From Phalacrocorax aristotelis (lineage: Eukaryota > Chordata > Aves > Suliformes > Phalacrocoracidae), in contig NC_134276.1 of the NCBI RefSeq assembly GCF_949628215.1, positions 31,250,226-31,314,225 on the forward strand: DNA of 64,000 bases, in the 5' to 3' direction. The notes under the pieces were generated by a model that saw only the letters and a list, made by a program, of their open reading frames with translations, did no database searches and was not told the DNA's origin. How positions within the stretch are numbered: position 1 is the first letter of the stretch; every line of letters begins with the position of its first letter. The translations under genes and the position numbers were made by a program. Shown in pieces: positions 49,301 to 59,889 of this stretch.

Positions 49301-52300
49301 TAAGATTTTCAGGGGATCAGCTTGACAGCTAAGCCCTGCTGGAAATCCGTAGAGAGCCAGGGCTGGCTTTGTTACACTTGCTGCTGGGAAGAAGAGAGAA
49401 GAACACAGTGTGACATTTTGGCACTGGAGGCTGAACTACACCACAGAAGTGACAGTGCAAGTGTGTGTGTATGTAATGTGTATATATGAGGGAGCATAGT
49501 ATGGCACACCTAATTGTTCAGGAATACTGAAAAGCAGGGAGGGCAATGTAAACATTTTGATTGTGGCTGAGACAGCATTGGAAGAGCACAGCCCCGTAAA
49601 GCCTGAGGAAACACTTTGTCCTCCCCTGCCTGCTGGACTGACTTGGCTGCTCAGACAGGGTACTCCACTGACATCGTGGAAAACATTACATTTACACTGC
49701 TGTCTTAGGTTAGGCCTTAAGAAATTACGTTCTATCAATTATCACACATTCTGACAATGTATCACACAGGAAAAGACAAAGTATCTGTTTCAGTAAATAA
49801 GAAAAATGACTTTAAACAAAATATAGTATCAGAAAAGAATATTCACATTTATTTCTTTAAGAAATGCACAGAAACTTGAAACACTGTGTGCCAATGCTGG
49901 AACTTTTTTGAGGTACTGATTATGGCTATTTTGTTAGGCACTTCTGTATAATATTTGCTTATTAACTACTGGATCAGACTTTCTTAAAGAGAGAGAAATG
50001 TTATTTCATAAAAATATTCATTCATATTACCGTGCTTTGTCCTCCTTCCCCAACGCAATATACACGTAAGCGATAGGAACAGCCAGGATTTAGTCGGTCA
50101 CACACATGTTCCCTAGCAGCTCCGCTGTATATCGTGTCCCATTTGTTTCCTGAAAGGTTAGGAATAACTGTGCAATGATCTGCTGAAGGGAAATATCTTC
50201 CTTATTTGCCATTCACATTAACTAGGAGAGAATTTACTTTTAATGAAGTAGTTATTACTGGGCCAGCAAGCATATTCAAACATCGTAACCAAATAAATAG
50301 GAAAGATACATAAACAAAATTTTCCATGGAAAAGAAACTTTTAATTACAACATTAATTTTGCAGACTGTAACTACAGTTTACAACTGATAAAGCTTGTTC
50401 CTGTGCTCCTGAATGGCCCAGCACTATCTGAATTACCGACTTCATTCTTTGCTATTCAGCCAGACTCTTAAACCAGAAACCCTTTAGCATTCTCTCTCTT
50501 CTTTTTAAGAGATTAAGCAGGGAACCTGGGGCTTTTAATTAAATCTCCAAAAACTCAATACATCACAGAATTTAGAGGTCTGGGATGAAACATAATGCAC
50601 AGCTCACTAAATCTGCATGAAAGGCTTGGGTAAATCGTTCCAAAAGTGACTTAATGCGCACATGCAATGGATTAAGGAAAGCGACAGACTAAGTATCAAA
50701 AGAACCACAGCTGAGACCTCTGACAGGCTGCCATTACAATCTGGGGAAAGTGTGCTGCCTTAATCCGACACTGCACTGGAGAAGCATAAACTTTCGGTGT
50801 GACTGTGCTTTTGAATTTAATAAGGTTACTTGAAGTCTAGATTTTTAAATAATTTAGCCAGATAGCTTTATGTCTGGTTTAGAAATATTGTTAATTTCCC
50901 TTCTGTATGAAAGAACAGAAAAGCAAATAGCAGAAACAGTTATCCCAACTGCATCACTGTTCTCCTTTAATAGTGATAAACATAGCACTAGTTTATCCTT
51001 AATTTGATATGCATCCCACATAGTTATGTGACCCCGTCTTCTTGCCCTAAAAGGTCTGAAATGTGTCATTTCATTTCCAAAACAGAATACGCCTAATTAA
51101 TAATTTAAATACGGAGCATCTCTTTCAACACAGTTTTGTGGCATCTTCTTTCTAAGCCAGAGAAAAAGTGCGTCTTGTATATAAGCATCAAAATATCTAT
51201 TCTTTAAATGGCAGTCCCTTACAATAACTTTCCCTATCATAATACACATTTTACTCTTCCCACAGTGCACACATGCAGAAAAAACCAACATAGCTGAATG
51301 CCAACATACGTTCCTAATACTTACCATTTAAGCCTTCAGACATCTCCACAACATATGTATTTATTGCTGCTCCTCCATTGTCTTTTGGCGGATCTATAAA
51401 AACAGCAATATTCCAACTAAGCGAGGTAAATTAAATGGTTTTGTAGCTTTTGGGGAGAATTTACAAAAGACAAAATCAACAGCCAACTGGAGACAGGTGC
51501 TTATTTAGAGAGATAGCATCCTAGCTAGCACAGCATGCTAGTTCAAGACAGCTGCGAATCACTCAAATTCTCCACTATGCAAAGCTGCCAGCTCACAACC
51601 CTACTGTATACTCTACAGATGAAGAGTGACAAGTGAATCAGGCACCTGGGAGATGTCACAGCAAACATTTCAGTAAGTCTGAAGTGCTGTGGAAGGCTGA
51701 CTGATTATGGTTTCAGGGCCTATGTCCTAATCCTAATGGATCCTACAGGATCCTAATGGTCCTGTAATTTGGACTGCATATAGGAAAAGATTCTCATACG
51801 GATTTGCATACAAGAATATTTCAAAAATTATTTAAGGACAGGATTTCAAAAACCTATATATTTTGGGAGAAGTCAGGAATTCTACACTGAAAATGTCATC
51901 TCTTGAATTTTTAATACATCATTAGAAATTGAGTGCACTTTCCCCCCTGGTACAATACTCATGTACAAAATATGAGCATACAGACCTATCTTTGACACAC
52001 AATTTTACTACTCTTTCTTAGAGCTGACTTAGGGAACATCAGAATTAAAATAAGGTGGAAAACCAACATTTTGGACAAATACAAACACAGCACGACATTA
52101 TGTATGTGTCGGATGAAATGGTGTTGGCTCTTAGGCAAGGGTTACATATCACACCGCACCTGCTAAACAAAGTGAGACTTACTATATGGCACATAGCACT
52201 TTTTTGGTTGGAAGGTAACAAATTACTCCAAGTGAAGAATAAAATGATTATATTCATTATCACTTATTAAAAAAAAGAGTATTAATGTTCAAAATAGTGA

Positions 52301-55300
52301 CTATTATAGATTTTAAAAGTAAATAGATATTTCAGATAGTTTTCGATTTAGGTATTTCTAATAACTTCATACGTTATATATAATCTGTAAAAGATCAAAT
52401 ATCAGGCCCTGATGTAGCAAAATACTCTGGAAATTTGCAAGACTGGACTTGCTGAGTACTACTTATACTTTACAAGTAACTTTCTTAATGCAAAAAAATT
52501 AAACACGCTATTAAACAGAAATAGGTAAGAAGTTTAATTACCTGTGACAATAAATAAAACCTTTAACTGATTTTCTGCTGAAGTACTGCATCACGCAGTA
52601 CTGCTTCACCTTCCCCTATTTCACAGCATAAGGCTAAAAAATCCTGAGCCTAAGGAAAAGTTTCTCAAGATCTTCAGCGAATAAAAACATTCATCTATCA
52701 AAACCAAACACTTTTAAGAAATAGGTTGAACTTGGATCTCCTCTTCTGAGAAAACCCCAGAATTTCGTGGCATTTACTTTTTGTGCCAGAGAAACAGAAC
52801 TTCTTAGTACACAAATTACCACTACTGGGGTTTTTTAAATTATTATAGTCCCATGCAATAACAGTCCCTATTACAAATTGTATATTATTCTTCCCACATA
52901 ATTACACTATTATACTGCCACCCTAAGTATTTTGAATCAATATTTTTCTCTTAGTTCCATGAAAATGGATCATAATGGCTCAGTTGACTGAAGTGTTACT
53001 GAAGTAAAACCTGGCCTTCTAGATACAAATAATTATGTAAAATATTTTTTATATATATACACAAAGTACAGAGGACATACTCTAAACAGAGCTGGACAAC
53101 AATCTTACCCCAGATTATTTTAAAACTCTGTGCGTGTATTTTTCCTTTCACTGTGGGTTTTGAAGGTACTCCAGGCTTGTCTGGAGAAGTAATGTATTCT
53201 ACTGTCTCACTTGGACTGCTCTTCCCTTCTGAGTTATAGGCAATGACCTGCAGATATATAAAAAATATTATAAACAAAACAAGTGCACTGGCTAGCAGTA
53301 TGCTATTGACTGTTAATGGTAAGGTCAAATTAATGTATATCTATGCTTAGACAGATAGCTCCATAATAAATTATCACAAGAACTAAAGCTATTATATACA
53401 TTCATTTCACTTTTCCATTAGTTCCCTAGTTAGACAATCACTATACTGAAATCAAAATTTCCTGCAAATTGCTAGCAAAAAAACCCACCTCCTTAAAAAT
53501 CCCCCCAAACCCTATTAATTGTGAAGCTGAAGTAACACTAATACTACTAATAAATTATTTCACAGATCAAATCTTCCATATCCTCCAAATTTCTAATGTT
53601 GGTGCATAAAGATGGGCTTCTAATTAGGACACTTAAGAGTTGCCTGACTGTAAAAGGTAATCAGGACATGCAAATCTCAGCAACATTAATGGAATCTGTG
53701 GATGCTCAATATAGCACAAGCCACTTTTATTTCAAGTTAAGGATCTGAACACTTGATACTCAGAGATCAGATAGGTCTAAGAACAACTCTTTTAGAAGAG
53801 TTATGCAATATATCGATAACGAAATATACACGTGAGAAAAAACCTTTATAGAAGCATGGAAACAAATGATGATGAAAAAGACCCTGCAAAGAGGCCACTT
53901 TTAATCTTTCACTGCAGGAACTTGGAAGTATTAAAATATTAATTACAATTCCCTTCCCATTGAGGCGAAAATATTTTCATGTAATTAAGTAAAGAGCAAA
54001 AAAATGATGCTTTACTAACTGCTAAAGAAACCTGAATAAGTGGGATGAATTAAGTAGAGCTCTTGTGCTGCTCTAGTACCTTCTTTTAAGGAAATATATT
54101 CAGAGATAAAGAAGTCTTTATATGGGTAATTTATATTAACAACAGCAAAGATGATACAAACTCCTCAGTCCCAGGGAAAATTATGGCAAAGGTTGTCACG
54201 GAGGTTATTTACAGGCATATGGAGGACAAGAAGGTGATTAGATTTATCAAGGGTAAATAATGTTTGACCAACCTAAGTGCCTTCTATGATGAAACAACCT
54301 GCTCAGTAGATGAGGGGAGAGCTGTGGACATCATCTACCCTGATTTTAGTTTGACGTGGTCTCCTGCAACATCCACATAGACAGGCTGCTAAGGTATAGA
54401 CGGAACAGATGGACCACAAGATGTGTGTGCAAAACCTGACAGAATGCAAGCCTCAAAGGGTAGTGGTTAATGGTTCAAAGGCAAATTAGCAGCTGTTCAT
54501 GAGTGGATTTCCTCAGCAGTCAATACGTCAGATACTGTTCAATATCTTTATAAGTGATCTGGATGACAGGAGTGAGTGCACCCTCCCCAGGTGTGCATAT
54601 GACACCAAACCAGGAGCAGAAAGAGACATGCTGGAAGGAAGAGCCACCATACAGACTTTGAGAGGCCAGAAGATTGCATCGACAAGAACTGTGTGCACTC
54701 TGACAGAGATGAAATCTTGCACCTGGAATGGAATAATCCCAGCATCAGTACAGTCTGGGGTCTGACTGGCTAGTCAGCTTTTCTTTTTGCAGCTCTGCTG
54801 AGAAGGACCTCGGGATTCTAGTGGAGAACGAGCCAACCAAATCAGCAAAGCATCCTGGCAGCAAAGGCAAATTGTTTCATGGGCTGCATCAGCAACAATC
54901 TAGCCAGCAGAACAATGGATGTGATTACACCACTTTACTCGGCGCTTTTTAGGCTACGCCTGGAATACTGTGTCCAGGTTTGGTCCTCCCAGTTCAAGAG
55001 ACACTGGGAAACTTGAGGGTCCAGAAGAGGGCCAGCATGATGATCAGAGGGTTGGAGAACCTGACACAGGAAGAAAGGCTGCCTAAGAAGTTTCACTGGG
55101 GGAGATCTAATCACAGCCTTCCAATTCCTAAAAGGTAGTCACAGAAGAGATGAAGATACTGTCTTCACATGGATCTCTGATGACAGGACAAGAGACAGTG
55201 GGCACAAAGTGTATTAGGTGAAATTCTAGCTGGATATAAGAAAAGAAATTAATCACCACGAGAACAGGCTGCCCAGAGAAATGGATGAATCTTTCTTGCT

Positions 55301-58300
55301 GAAAATACTGAAGTGTCAGGTCAACAGGGCTAGGACAGGGTTGAATAACCCAACCCAAGGCCCTACTTTCTACACAGATTTGACCCAGATGATCCCCAGA
55401 AGTCCATTCCAATGCAGACTTTTCTGCGAATCTAGGAAAACAAATTGCTGCTACCCTTTACTTTCAAGCTGTGACTACAGTTAGTTTACTACATATTCCC
55501 ATTTGTTCCTAGCAAAAACCTGAAAAACCTAAAAAAAGGTTGAATGGCTTTTATATTTGTTTTAAAAATGAGCAGAATTGAAATGACAGCAGTAACGTTA
55601 GTATGGATTGAGAAATAGAAACATGAGCTAACATGCCTCTCAGACACTAAGTCTCCTGATACAGTTTACAAGGTTAACAATCATCTAGTTGTCTTTGTAC
55701 CCTTACAAATGAAGTTAAACAGGCACAGTTAGCATTTACGTATTATAGTAAGGTTTCCAATGTTATAAAGCTTCTTTCAAAAGCCTTAAGGAATATTACT
55801 ACTAATTAAGTCTTTCCCTGTATAATAAAAATTAAAGACCTGATTAACACAACATTTGTTTCTCCTTTATACCCTGTGAATGAGTGACAACAGACTTCTG
55901 TTTACTGTTTTGTTAAGAAAAATAGGGTATAAACATTGATTTTTTTTCATTTTAATGACAAACTTAGGATGTTTAAGTTAACTATGTATTTACTAGTAAT
56001 GTGTATGATTAACATGTAGGATTACTTTCGAAGGAAAACTACAATCAAATCTTGCAAAAGCTAGTTCCAAGGTAATTAGTTGTTCTTGAAGTTCATGTGT
56101 GGCCATAACCATCCTAGCTTGCTACAGCCCCTGGAATACACTGTGTATTTTAAATCATTTAAATACTAAGTTATGTAAAAAAATCCAAATATTGTAAGAT
56201 TAACCCATCATAACCTTTTCTGCTTAGGAAAGTAATCATATTCAAAAGCGCAAAATATCTGCTATAATTTTAAAAGGACTACCTATATGTTTTAGTGTTA
56301 ACTCAAAACAAACCAAGCAATCCCTAAACTGCTACCTTTCATGTTGCACAATGGTGCTGCCCTGCAGCAGTTCCCAATTCTTCTTTATGGAACAGTATTT
56401 TAGGTGTATGCAAGACAACAGCTATCAACACTTTTCCCTTGTAGACAGAGATGGGATCATTCCGACTCTGCTTCATACTGTGGGACGTCTTTAGCTTTCT
56501 TTCAAAAACCATGCAGTTGTTCAAGAACAACTGATAACACAGAACACCCCAGGTTGGAAGGGACCCAAAAGATCATCTAGTCCAACCTTTCAGGGAAAAG
56601 GGAGCCTAGATGAGATTATCTAGCACCCTGTCCAATTGTGTCTTGAAAGCATCCAGTGACAGGGACTCCACCATGTCCCTGGGGAGGTTGTTCCTATGAT
56701 GGTTGTTCTCACTGTAAAGAATTTATTTCTTACATCAAGACTAAACCTGTCCCAGTGCAACTTGTACCCACTACCTCTTGCCTTTTCCATGTGACTCCTT
56801 GTGAAATACGAGCCTTATTCTTCTTTGTAGCCACCCTTTAAGTACTGGAAAACTGGTCCCCCTTATGCCTTCTCTTCTCCAAGAAGAAAAGACCTAACTC
56901 CTTCAGTCCTTCCTTACAGGGCAGCTTCTCCAGCCCTTTGATCATCTTCGTGGCCCTCCTTTGGACTCTTCTCCAGTCTGTCTGTGTCATTTTTGAGTTG
57001 TGGGGACCAGAACTGGACACATTACTCCAGTATGGCCTGACAAGCACTGAGTCAAGTGAGAGGATCGCATCTCTTACCTCTACCAGTAATGCCCCTGCAG
57101 ATGCAGCCCAGGATCAGATTTGCCTTGGTTGCTGCAGTGGTGTACTGCTGACTCATGTTTGACTTGTGCATCACGACTCCCAGGTGCCTTTCAGCAAGGC
57201 TATTTCTCAGCCTGTACTGTTTTCCCAGCCTGTACCAGGCTCTTTGGTTATCCTGACCCAGGTGCAGGACCTAGCACTTGTCTTTGTTAAAACTTCATAC
57301 TGTTCTTGCTAGCCCACTCTTCTAGCCTCTCCAGGTCTCTCTGTAAGATGACTCTACCTTCTGAAGTGTCCACCTCACCACTCTGTTTGGTGTCACCAGC
57401 AAACTTGAGGATGCTTTCAATCCCATCGTCTAGATCATTTGCAAAGATGAACAGCGTAGGGCCCCACTTTGATCCCTAGGGGATCCTACTTGTGACAGGC
57501 TGCCAGCCTGAGTAGAAACATTGATCACCACCCTCCTGAGTGTGGCCCGTTGGCCAGTTTTCTACTCATCTCACAGACCACCCATCCAGTCTGTATCTTG
57601 CCAGTTTGTCCTGGAGAATACTGTAGGAAACAGCATCAAATGCTTTGCTGAAGTCCAGGTAAACAACATTCACTGCTCTCCCCCGGGCAACTGAAAGTGT
57701 TACTTTGTTGTGAAAGGTGATCAGGTTAGTCAGCATGATTTGCCTTTGGTAAATCTGTGTTGGCTTTTCCCAATCACTTGCTTCATTTGGCTTGTAATTG
57801 TTTCTGGGAGGACTTGTTCTATTACTTTCCTGGGGACTGAAGTAAGACTAATGGGCCTGTAATCTCCTGGGTTCTCTTTTGGGCCATTCTTGTAGATGGA
57901 CATGGCATGTGCTGTCTTCCAGTTATTAGGGATATCCCCTGATCTCCACCACTTTTCAAATATTATAGATAGTGGCCTTGCAACAATGTCAGCCACTTCT
58001 TTTAACATCCTGGAGTGGGTTCTGTCCTGGCCCATAGACTGATGGGGGTTGAGCCCTTGAAAGAGGCCACACCCCAGCCCATCCTCCGTCACTGGTGGGT
58101 TGACACATGCCTTGTCACAGCTACTTGGTCCTCTGATCTGGGGTCCAGCTATGCCGGTAAAGACAGAGGCACAGAAGGTATTGAGAACCCCTGCCTTATT
58201 GGCATTATTAGTAACTTGCTTCCCTGCCCTGTTCAGCAATGGGCCTATGTATCCCTGCACTTCAGCTTACTGCTTATGTATCTGAAGAACCCTTCCTCAT

Positions 58301-59889
58301 TTTTCTTGACATGTTTGGCCAGTTCTAGCTGATCCTCAGCCTTACTGACTGCATCTCTGCATCTCCTAGCAAGGTTCTTTAGTCGTCAATGGCTATTTGG
58401 CCACCTTTCCATAGCTGGTATGCTTCTGTTCTGCTTTTAACCATACCCAAAAGCTAATTGTTAAGCCAGACTTTATCCTGAGCTAACAAGTTCAGCCCTC
58501 AAGACTTATTAGAATGAGCCTAGCACCATGGTAATATGAATGATTTACTAATTTGGGCTCAGTGCTATGCTAGCACTGACAGATGGTTTTTTGATCAAAG
58601 TTGCTCCTTACCCCAACACCTGCAGTTGTGTTTAGAGACTATCAAAGAACCCCAGAGCTACACTAAGTAATACTACCTGTGTATATGCAACACAGAAGCC
58701 AAATAAAAACCACCAATTGTTAAGAACATTGACTTATGACCTGGAATTTCAAGATACCTGCAACTGTGTTATGCTCCCCTTGCAAAAGTTTTCTTATTCC
58801 TTCTGCAGAGACAATTAATGAAGCAGGGGTTCAGCCAATAGTTTAAAGAGATTGAAATTGTAAGACACTGGCATCGAATCTCCTTTTTCTTAAAAAAGGA
58901 CCTCCCAATTTCTGAGTCAATCTCAAGCTACTCTGGTGCAATCCCACCCCCTACACCCCCCACCCAAATATATGAAAAAATCTTACCCTAAATTTATATT
59001 TTGTACTACGCCTCAAATTCTTCACCGTGTAGGTAAGATCGTCACCATCATATTTTGGCTTGAAACCATATCCCTGCAGGATTAAACAGGATTACTTAAA
59101 ACATTATATTTGCAGACCAGTCCACATAACATACTTCATACAAATAAATTACTGTTTCAGACTGTAACCGTTATGCTCCTCTGAGAAAGTGATAAATGCA
59201 CCTTCATTGCGTAAAGAAAAGACTTTTTTTTGGAGAAGGGGGAAATTAATTAACCAGTCTCCAATCAGAAAAGGAGGAAAGAACAGTAAAGAAAAACATA
59301 CAGTGTCAACAGAAATTATATTTAACACTTTCAAAGGGTAGAACAGGACTAATTTTTAAAACAAAGGTGGTATGGCTGAAATGACATTTAAAGGGACCAC
59401 ATATCATGATGCAATTACTTTGATCCAGCTCTTATAAGGCTTCAGTGTCACCTGTGAATTCACAAACATAAAAGTAATTTAAAAGCCTTTGCAGGATTTG
59501 GGCTTACTAACACTAATAATGATTACTGTCACAATAAAAAGGAGAAAGCTACGCAGCTTGGTCACAGCAATGACAAGTCATTAGCTTAATTTCAGAAAAT
59601 ACAGTTCCTTGTAGAATATTCTAGCAAACGTAATAGTTGTTACACTTAATACAAAATGTATCAAACACACATTATAATCTCTTTTCTTATTAAGAATAAG
59701 TATTCTAAACTTACTGAGTTCTCATCCTCCATCTCTAATATATACGAGATTCCTTCATCTGATGGTGTTCCTGAGGGTTTTGTCCACTGTAGGGATAACC
59801 AAGTAACTCCAGCATTAATCAGCAAAGGACTTGCTGGTGTGGTTGGGGCAGTGCCTGAGGTATGATACAGGACTTCTTCACTAAAACCA
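28065..59889 (-). CDS. FNDC3A: FNDC3A, fourteen 3' exons (fibronectin type III domain-containing 3A)
   Basis: Fourteen exons join in phase on the minus strand into about 745 codons, the C-terminal part of a protein of roughly 1200 residues. They encode seven FN3 domains, each with the B-strand Trp and a Y-x-F/L-R-V/L strand. A hydrophobic C-terminal anchor ([17 protein letters not shown]) follows and ends QYFVIK. The family has nine FN3 domains, so about two and the N-terminus lie beyond the right edge. FNDC3A is a membrane-anchored ER/Golgi-associated protein; in mice its loss disrupts spermatid-Sertoli adhesion. Motifs such as [16 protein letters not shown] and [18 protein letters not shown], and the MLNR-CDADC1 neighbourhood, favour FNDC3A over the paralogue FNDC3B. 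All splice sites are GT/AG with no frame break, so the gene looks intact. Introns hold many CR1 copies. Confidence 0.95.
29944..30192 (-). mobile_element. Old CR1 copy 'a', 3' segment
   Basis: CR1 3' end on the minus strand, with the ATTCTATGATTCTATA tail at its low-coordinate end. The homology stops at 30,192 and resumes at about 31,122 on the far side of a 929-bp insert. Confidence 0.85.
30193..31121 (+). mobile_element. Solo LTR inserted in CR1 'a'
   Basis: This 929-bp block interrupts a CR1. It begins TGTAACC and ends GGTGACA, giving TG...CA ends with near inverted-repeat termini. The five bases on each side (CTTCA and CTCCT) are candidates for a decayed target duplication. No internal retroviral genes are present, so it is probably a solo LTR left by recombination of an endogenous retrovirus. 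The plus orientation is inferred from the poly-A-signal-like AATGAA near the right end. Family not determined. Confidence 0.62.
31122..33233 (-). mobile_element. Old CR1 copy 'a', RT and endonuclease segment
   Basis: Minus-strand CR1 with C-terminal, RT and endonuclease-end regions in order. It includes [31 protein letters not shown] (the catalytic FADD is FVDD here) and GHSDHEAV of the endonuclease. Many stops and frameshifts make it inactive. A short local duplication of CTAGACACTCGCTAGT lies near 31,329-31,370. Confidence 0.92.
33234..34050 (-). mobile_element. Younger CR1 copy 'b', inserted into CR1 'a'
   Basis: An 817-bp 5'-truncated CR1 with a complete 3' tail. A 163-codon open stretch (33,309-33,800) covers the RT C-terminus. 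It is flanked on both sides by CAAGAA (33,228-33,233 and 34,051-34,056). Reading across the flanks restores the continuity of copy 'a' (ENFL to VQVL in the endonuclease), so the insertion is precise. Confidence 0.92.
34051..34403 (-). mobile_element. Old CR1 copy 'a', endonuclease 5' segment
   Basis: Endonuclease-coding part of copy 'a' beyond the nested insertion, with [16 protein letters not shown] (GDFN altered to GYFK) and [13 protein letters not shown]. The 5' end is truncated near 34,403. Without the two inserts, copy 'a' is about 2.7 kb. Confidence 0.88.
35636..35763 (-). CDS. FNDC3A: FNDC3A exon, start of last FN3 domain
   Basis: 128 bp, acceptor CTTCAG, donor ACAG|GTATG. Encodes [20 protein letters not shown] and the [10 protein letters not shown] strand; joins in frame to IYKGPD of the last exon. 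Confidence 0.95.
36385..36551 (-). CDS. FNDC3A: FNDC3A exon, second half of FN3 f
   Basis: 167 bp, acceptor TTTTCAG, donor AAAG|GTAAAG. Encodes [20 protein letters not shown], the [17 protein letters not shown] strand and loop, and the linker to the last FN3. Confidence 0.95.
37906..38115 (-). CDS. FNDC3A: FNDC3A exon, end of FN3 e and start of FN3 f
   Basis: 210 bp; the acceptor AAAATACTAG is weak, the donor GAAG|GTTGGT is acceptable. Encodes [15 protein letters not shown], the Pro-rich linker KPLPPDPP, and [19 protein letters not shown] of the next FN3. Confidence 0.93.
40130..40413 (-). CDS. FNDC3A: FNDC3A exon, end of FN3 d and start of FN3 e
   Basis: 284 bp, the largest internal exon seen here. 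Acceptor TTTGCAG, donor ACAG|GTATGC. Encodes [19 protein letters not shown], the linker, [20 protein letters not shown] and [12 protein letters not shown]. Confidence 0.95.
40498..40647 (-). CDS. FNDC3A: FNDC3A exon, core of FN3 d
   Basis: 150 bp (50 codons, phase 0 at both ends), acceptor TTTTAAAG, donor TCAG|GTAAAG. Encodes [18 protein letters not shown] and [12 protein letters not shown]. The intron to the next exon is only 84 bp. Confidence 0.95.
41885..42706 (+). mobile_element. Old CR1 fragment, plus strand
   Basis: Degraded CR1 RT C-terminal region with recognisable [21 protein letters not shown] and an ACTCTGTGATTCTATA 3' tail. The 5' boundary is approximate; the first recognisable part is a damaged version of the DDTKLGGS segment. 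Confidence 0.78.
43438..43551 (-). CDS. FNDC3A: FNDC3A exon, end of FN3 c and start of FN3 d
   Basis: 114 bp (38 codons, phase 0), acceptor TTTTTAATAG, donor GGAG|GTAAGA. Encodes [18 protein letters not shown], then [20 protein letters not shown]. Confidence 0.95.
43862..43937 (+). mobile_element. CR1 3'-end fragment, plus strand
   Basis: About 75 bp of CR1 3' UTR (GGTTGGACAAGATGATCTCC) ending in the TTCTGTGATTCTGTGAT tail; strongly 5'-truncated. Confidence 0.88.
44717..44892 (-). CDS. FNDC3A: FNDC3A exon, core of FN3 c
   Basis: 176 bp, acceptor TTATTTTTAG, donor TGGG|GTAAGG. Encodes [40 protein letters not shown] and NKAG. Confidence 0.95.
44988..45093 (-). CDS. FNDC3A: FNDC3A exon, end of FN3 b and start of FN3 c
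   Basis: 106 bp, acceptor TTTTGTAG, donor TGGG|GTAATT. Encodes [20 protein letters not shown] and [16 protein letters not shown]. The intron to the next exon downstream is only 95 bp. Confidence 0.95.
45094..50030 (-). other. FNDC3A: FNDC3A intron with a long CR1
   Basis: This 4.9-kb intron holds the 2.9-kb CR1 at 45,796-48,724. Outside that element I see nothing recognisable. Confidence 0.85.
45796..48724 (+). mobile_element. CR1 LINE, nearly full ORF2 length, plus strand
   Basis: About 2.9 kb of CR1 from upstream of the endonuclease to the AATTCTATGATTCT tail. Motifs in order are [30 protein letters not shown] (GDFN altered), [52 protein letters not shown] and [20 protein letters not shown]. 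Frameshifts and stops break ORF2 into at least five pieces. ATAACTG occurs on both sides (45,789-45,795 and 48,725-48,731), a plausible target-site duplication. It lies antisense to FNDC3A. Confidence 0.94.
50031..50149 (-). CDS. FNDC3A: FNDC3A exon, second half of FN3 b
   Basis: 119 bp, acceptor CCTTTCAG, donor CACG|GTAATA. Encodes [19 protein letters not shown] and [17 protein letters not shown]; joins GLN-G of the preceding exon. Confidence 0.95.
51325..51393 (-). CDS. FNDC3A: FNDC3A short exon in FN3 b
   Basis: 69 bp, acceptor TTTTTATAG, donor AATG|GTAAGT. Encodes [20 protein letters not shown], the loop and C-strand after the FN3 Trp. Confidence 0.95.
53109..53247 (-). CDS. FNDC3A: FNDC3A exon, end of FN3 a and start of FN3 b
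   Basis: 139 bp, acceptor ATATCTGCAG, donor TGGG|GTAAGA. Encodes [20 protein letters not shown], the linker SPDKPGVP, and HAQSFKIIW of the next FN3. Confidence 0.95.
54160..55437 (+). mobile_element. Old CR1 fragment, plus strand
   Basis: Heavily decayed CR1 from the RT region ([20 protein letters not shown]) through [10 protein letters not shown] to a damaged 3' end (GACCCAGATGATCCCCAGAA). Both boundaries are approximate; the terminal octamer tail is no longer clear. Confidence 0.78.
56534..58500 (-). mobile_element. Old CR1 copy, minus strand
   Basis: Roughly 2 kb of decayed CR1. The 3' end lies at low coordinates (CCCAGGTTGGAAGGGACCC), followed by the RT C-terminus and an RT/pre-RT open stretch at 57,730-58,260 with [16 protein letters not shown] and [20 protein letters not shown]. 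Both ends are approximate. Confidence 0.88.
58987..59073 (-). CDS. FNDC3A: FNDC3A exon in FN3 a
   Basis: 87 bp (29 codons, phase 0), acceptor AATCCTGCAG, donor TAGG|GTAAGA. Encodes [20 protein letters not shown] and RRSTKYKFR. Confidence 0.96.
59715..59889 (-). CDS. FNDC3A: FNDC3A exon, end of the preceding FN3 and start of FN3 a (first exon in window)
   Basis: 175 bp, acceptor TTTTAAACAG, donor CTCA|GTAAGT. Encodes [40 protein letters not shown] and [10 protein letters not shown]. It begins with one base of a split codon from an exon outside the window. Confidence 0.95.

Larger units (their letters stand above)
53248..58986 (-). other. FNDC3A: FNDC3A intron with two opposed old CR1 copies
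   Basis: This 5.7-kb intron holds CR1 remnants on opposite strands at 54,160-55,437 and 56,534-58,500. The rest is AT-rich with nothing recognised. Confidence 0.8.

Noticed and set aside
28065-59889. FNDC3B instead of FNDC3A
   Set aside because: The exon sequences (for example MSEGLNGNKWD and the [14 protein letters not shown] segment) and the synteny favour FNDC3A.
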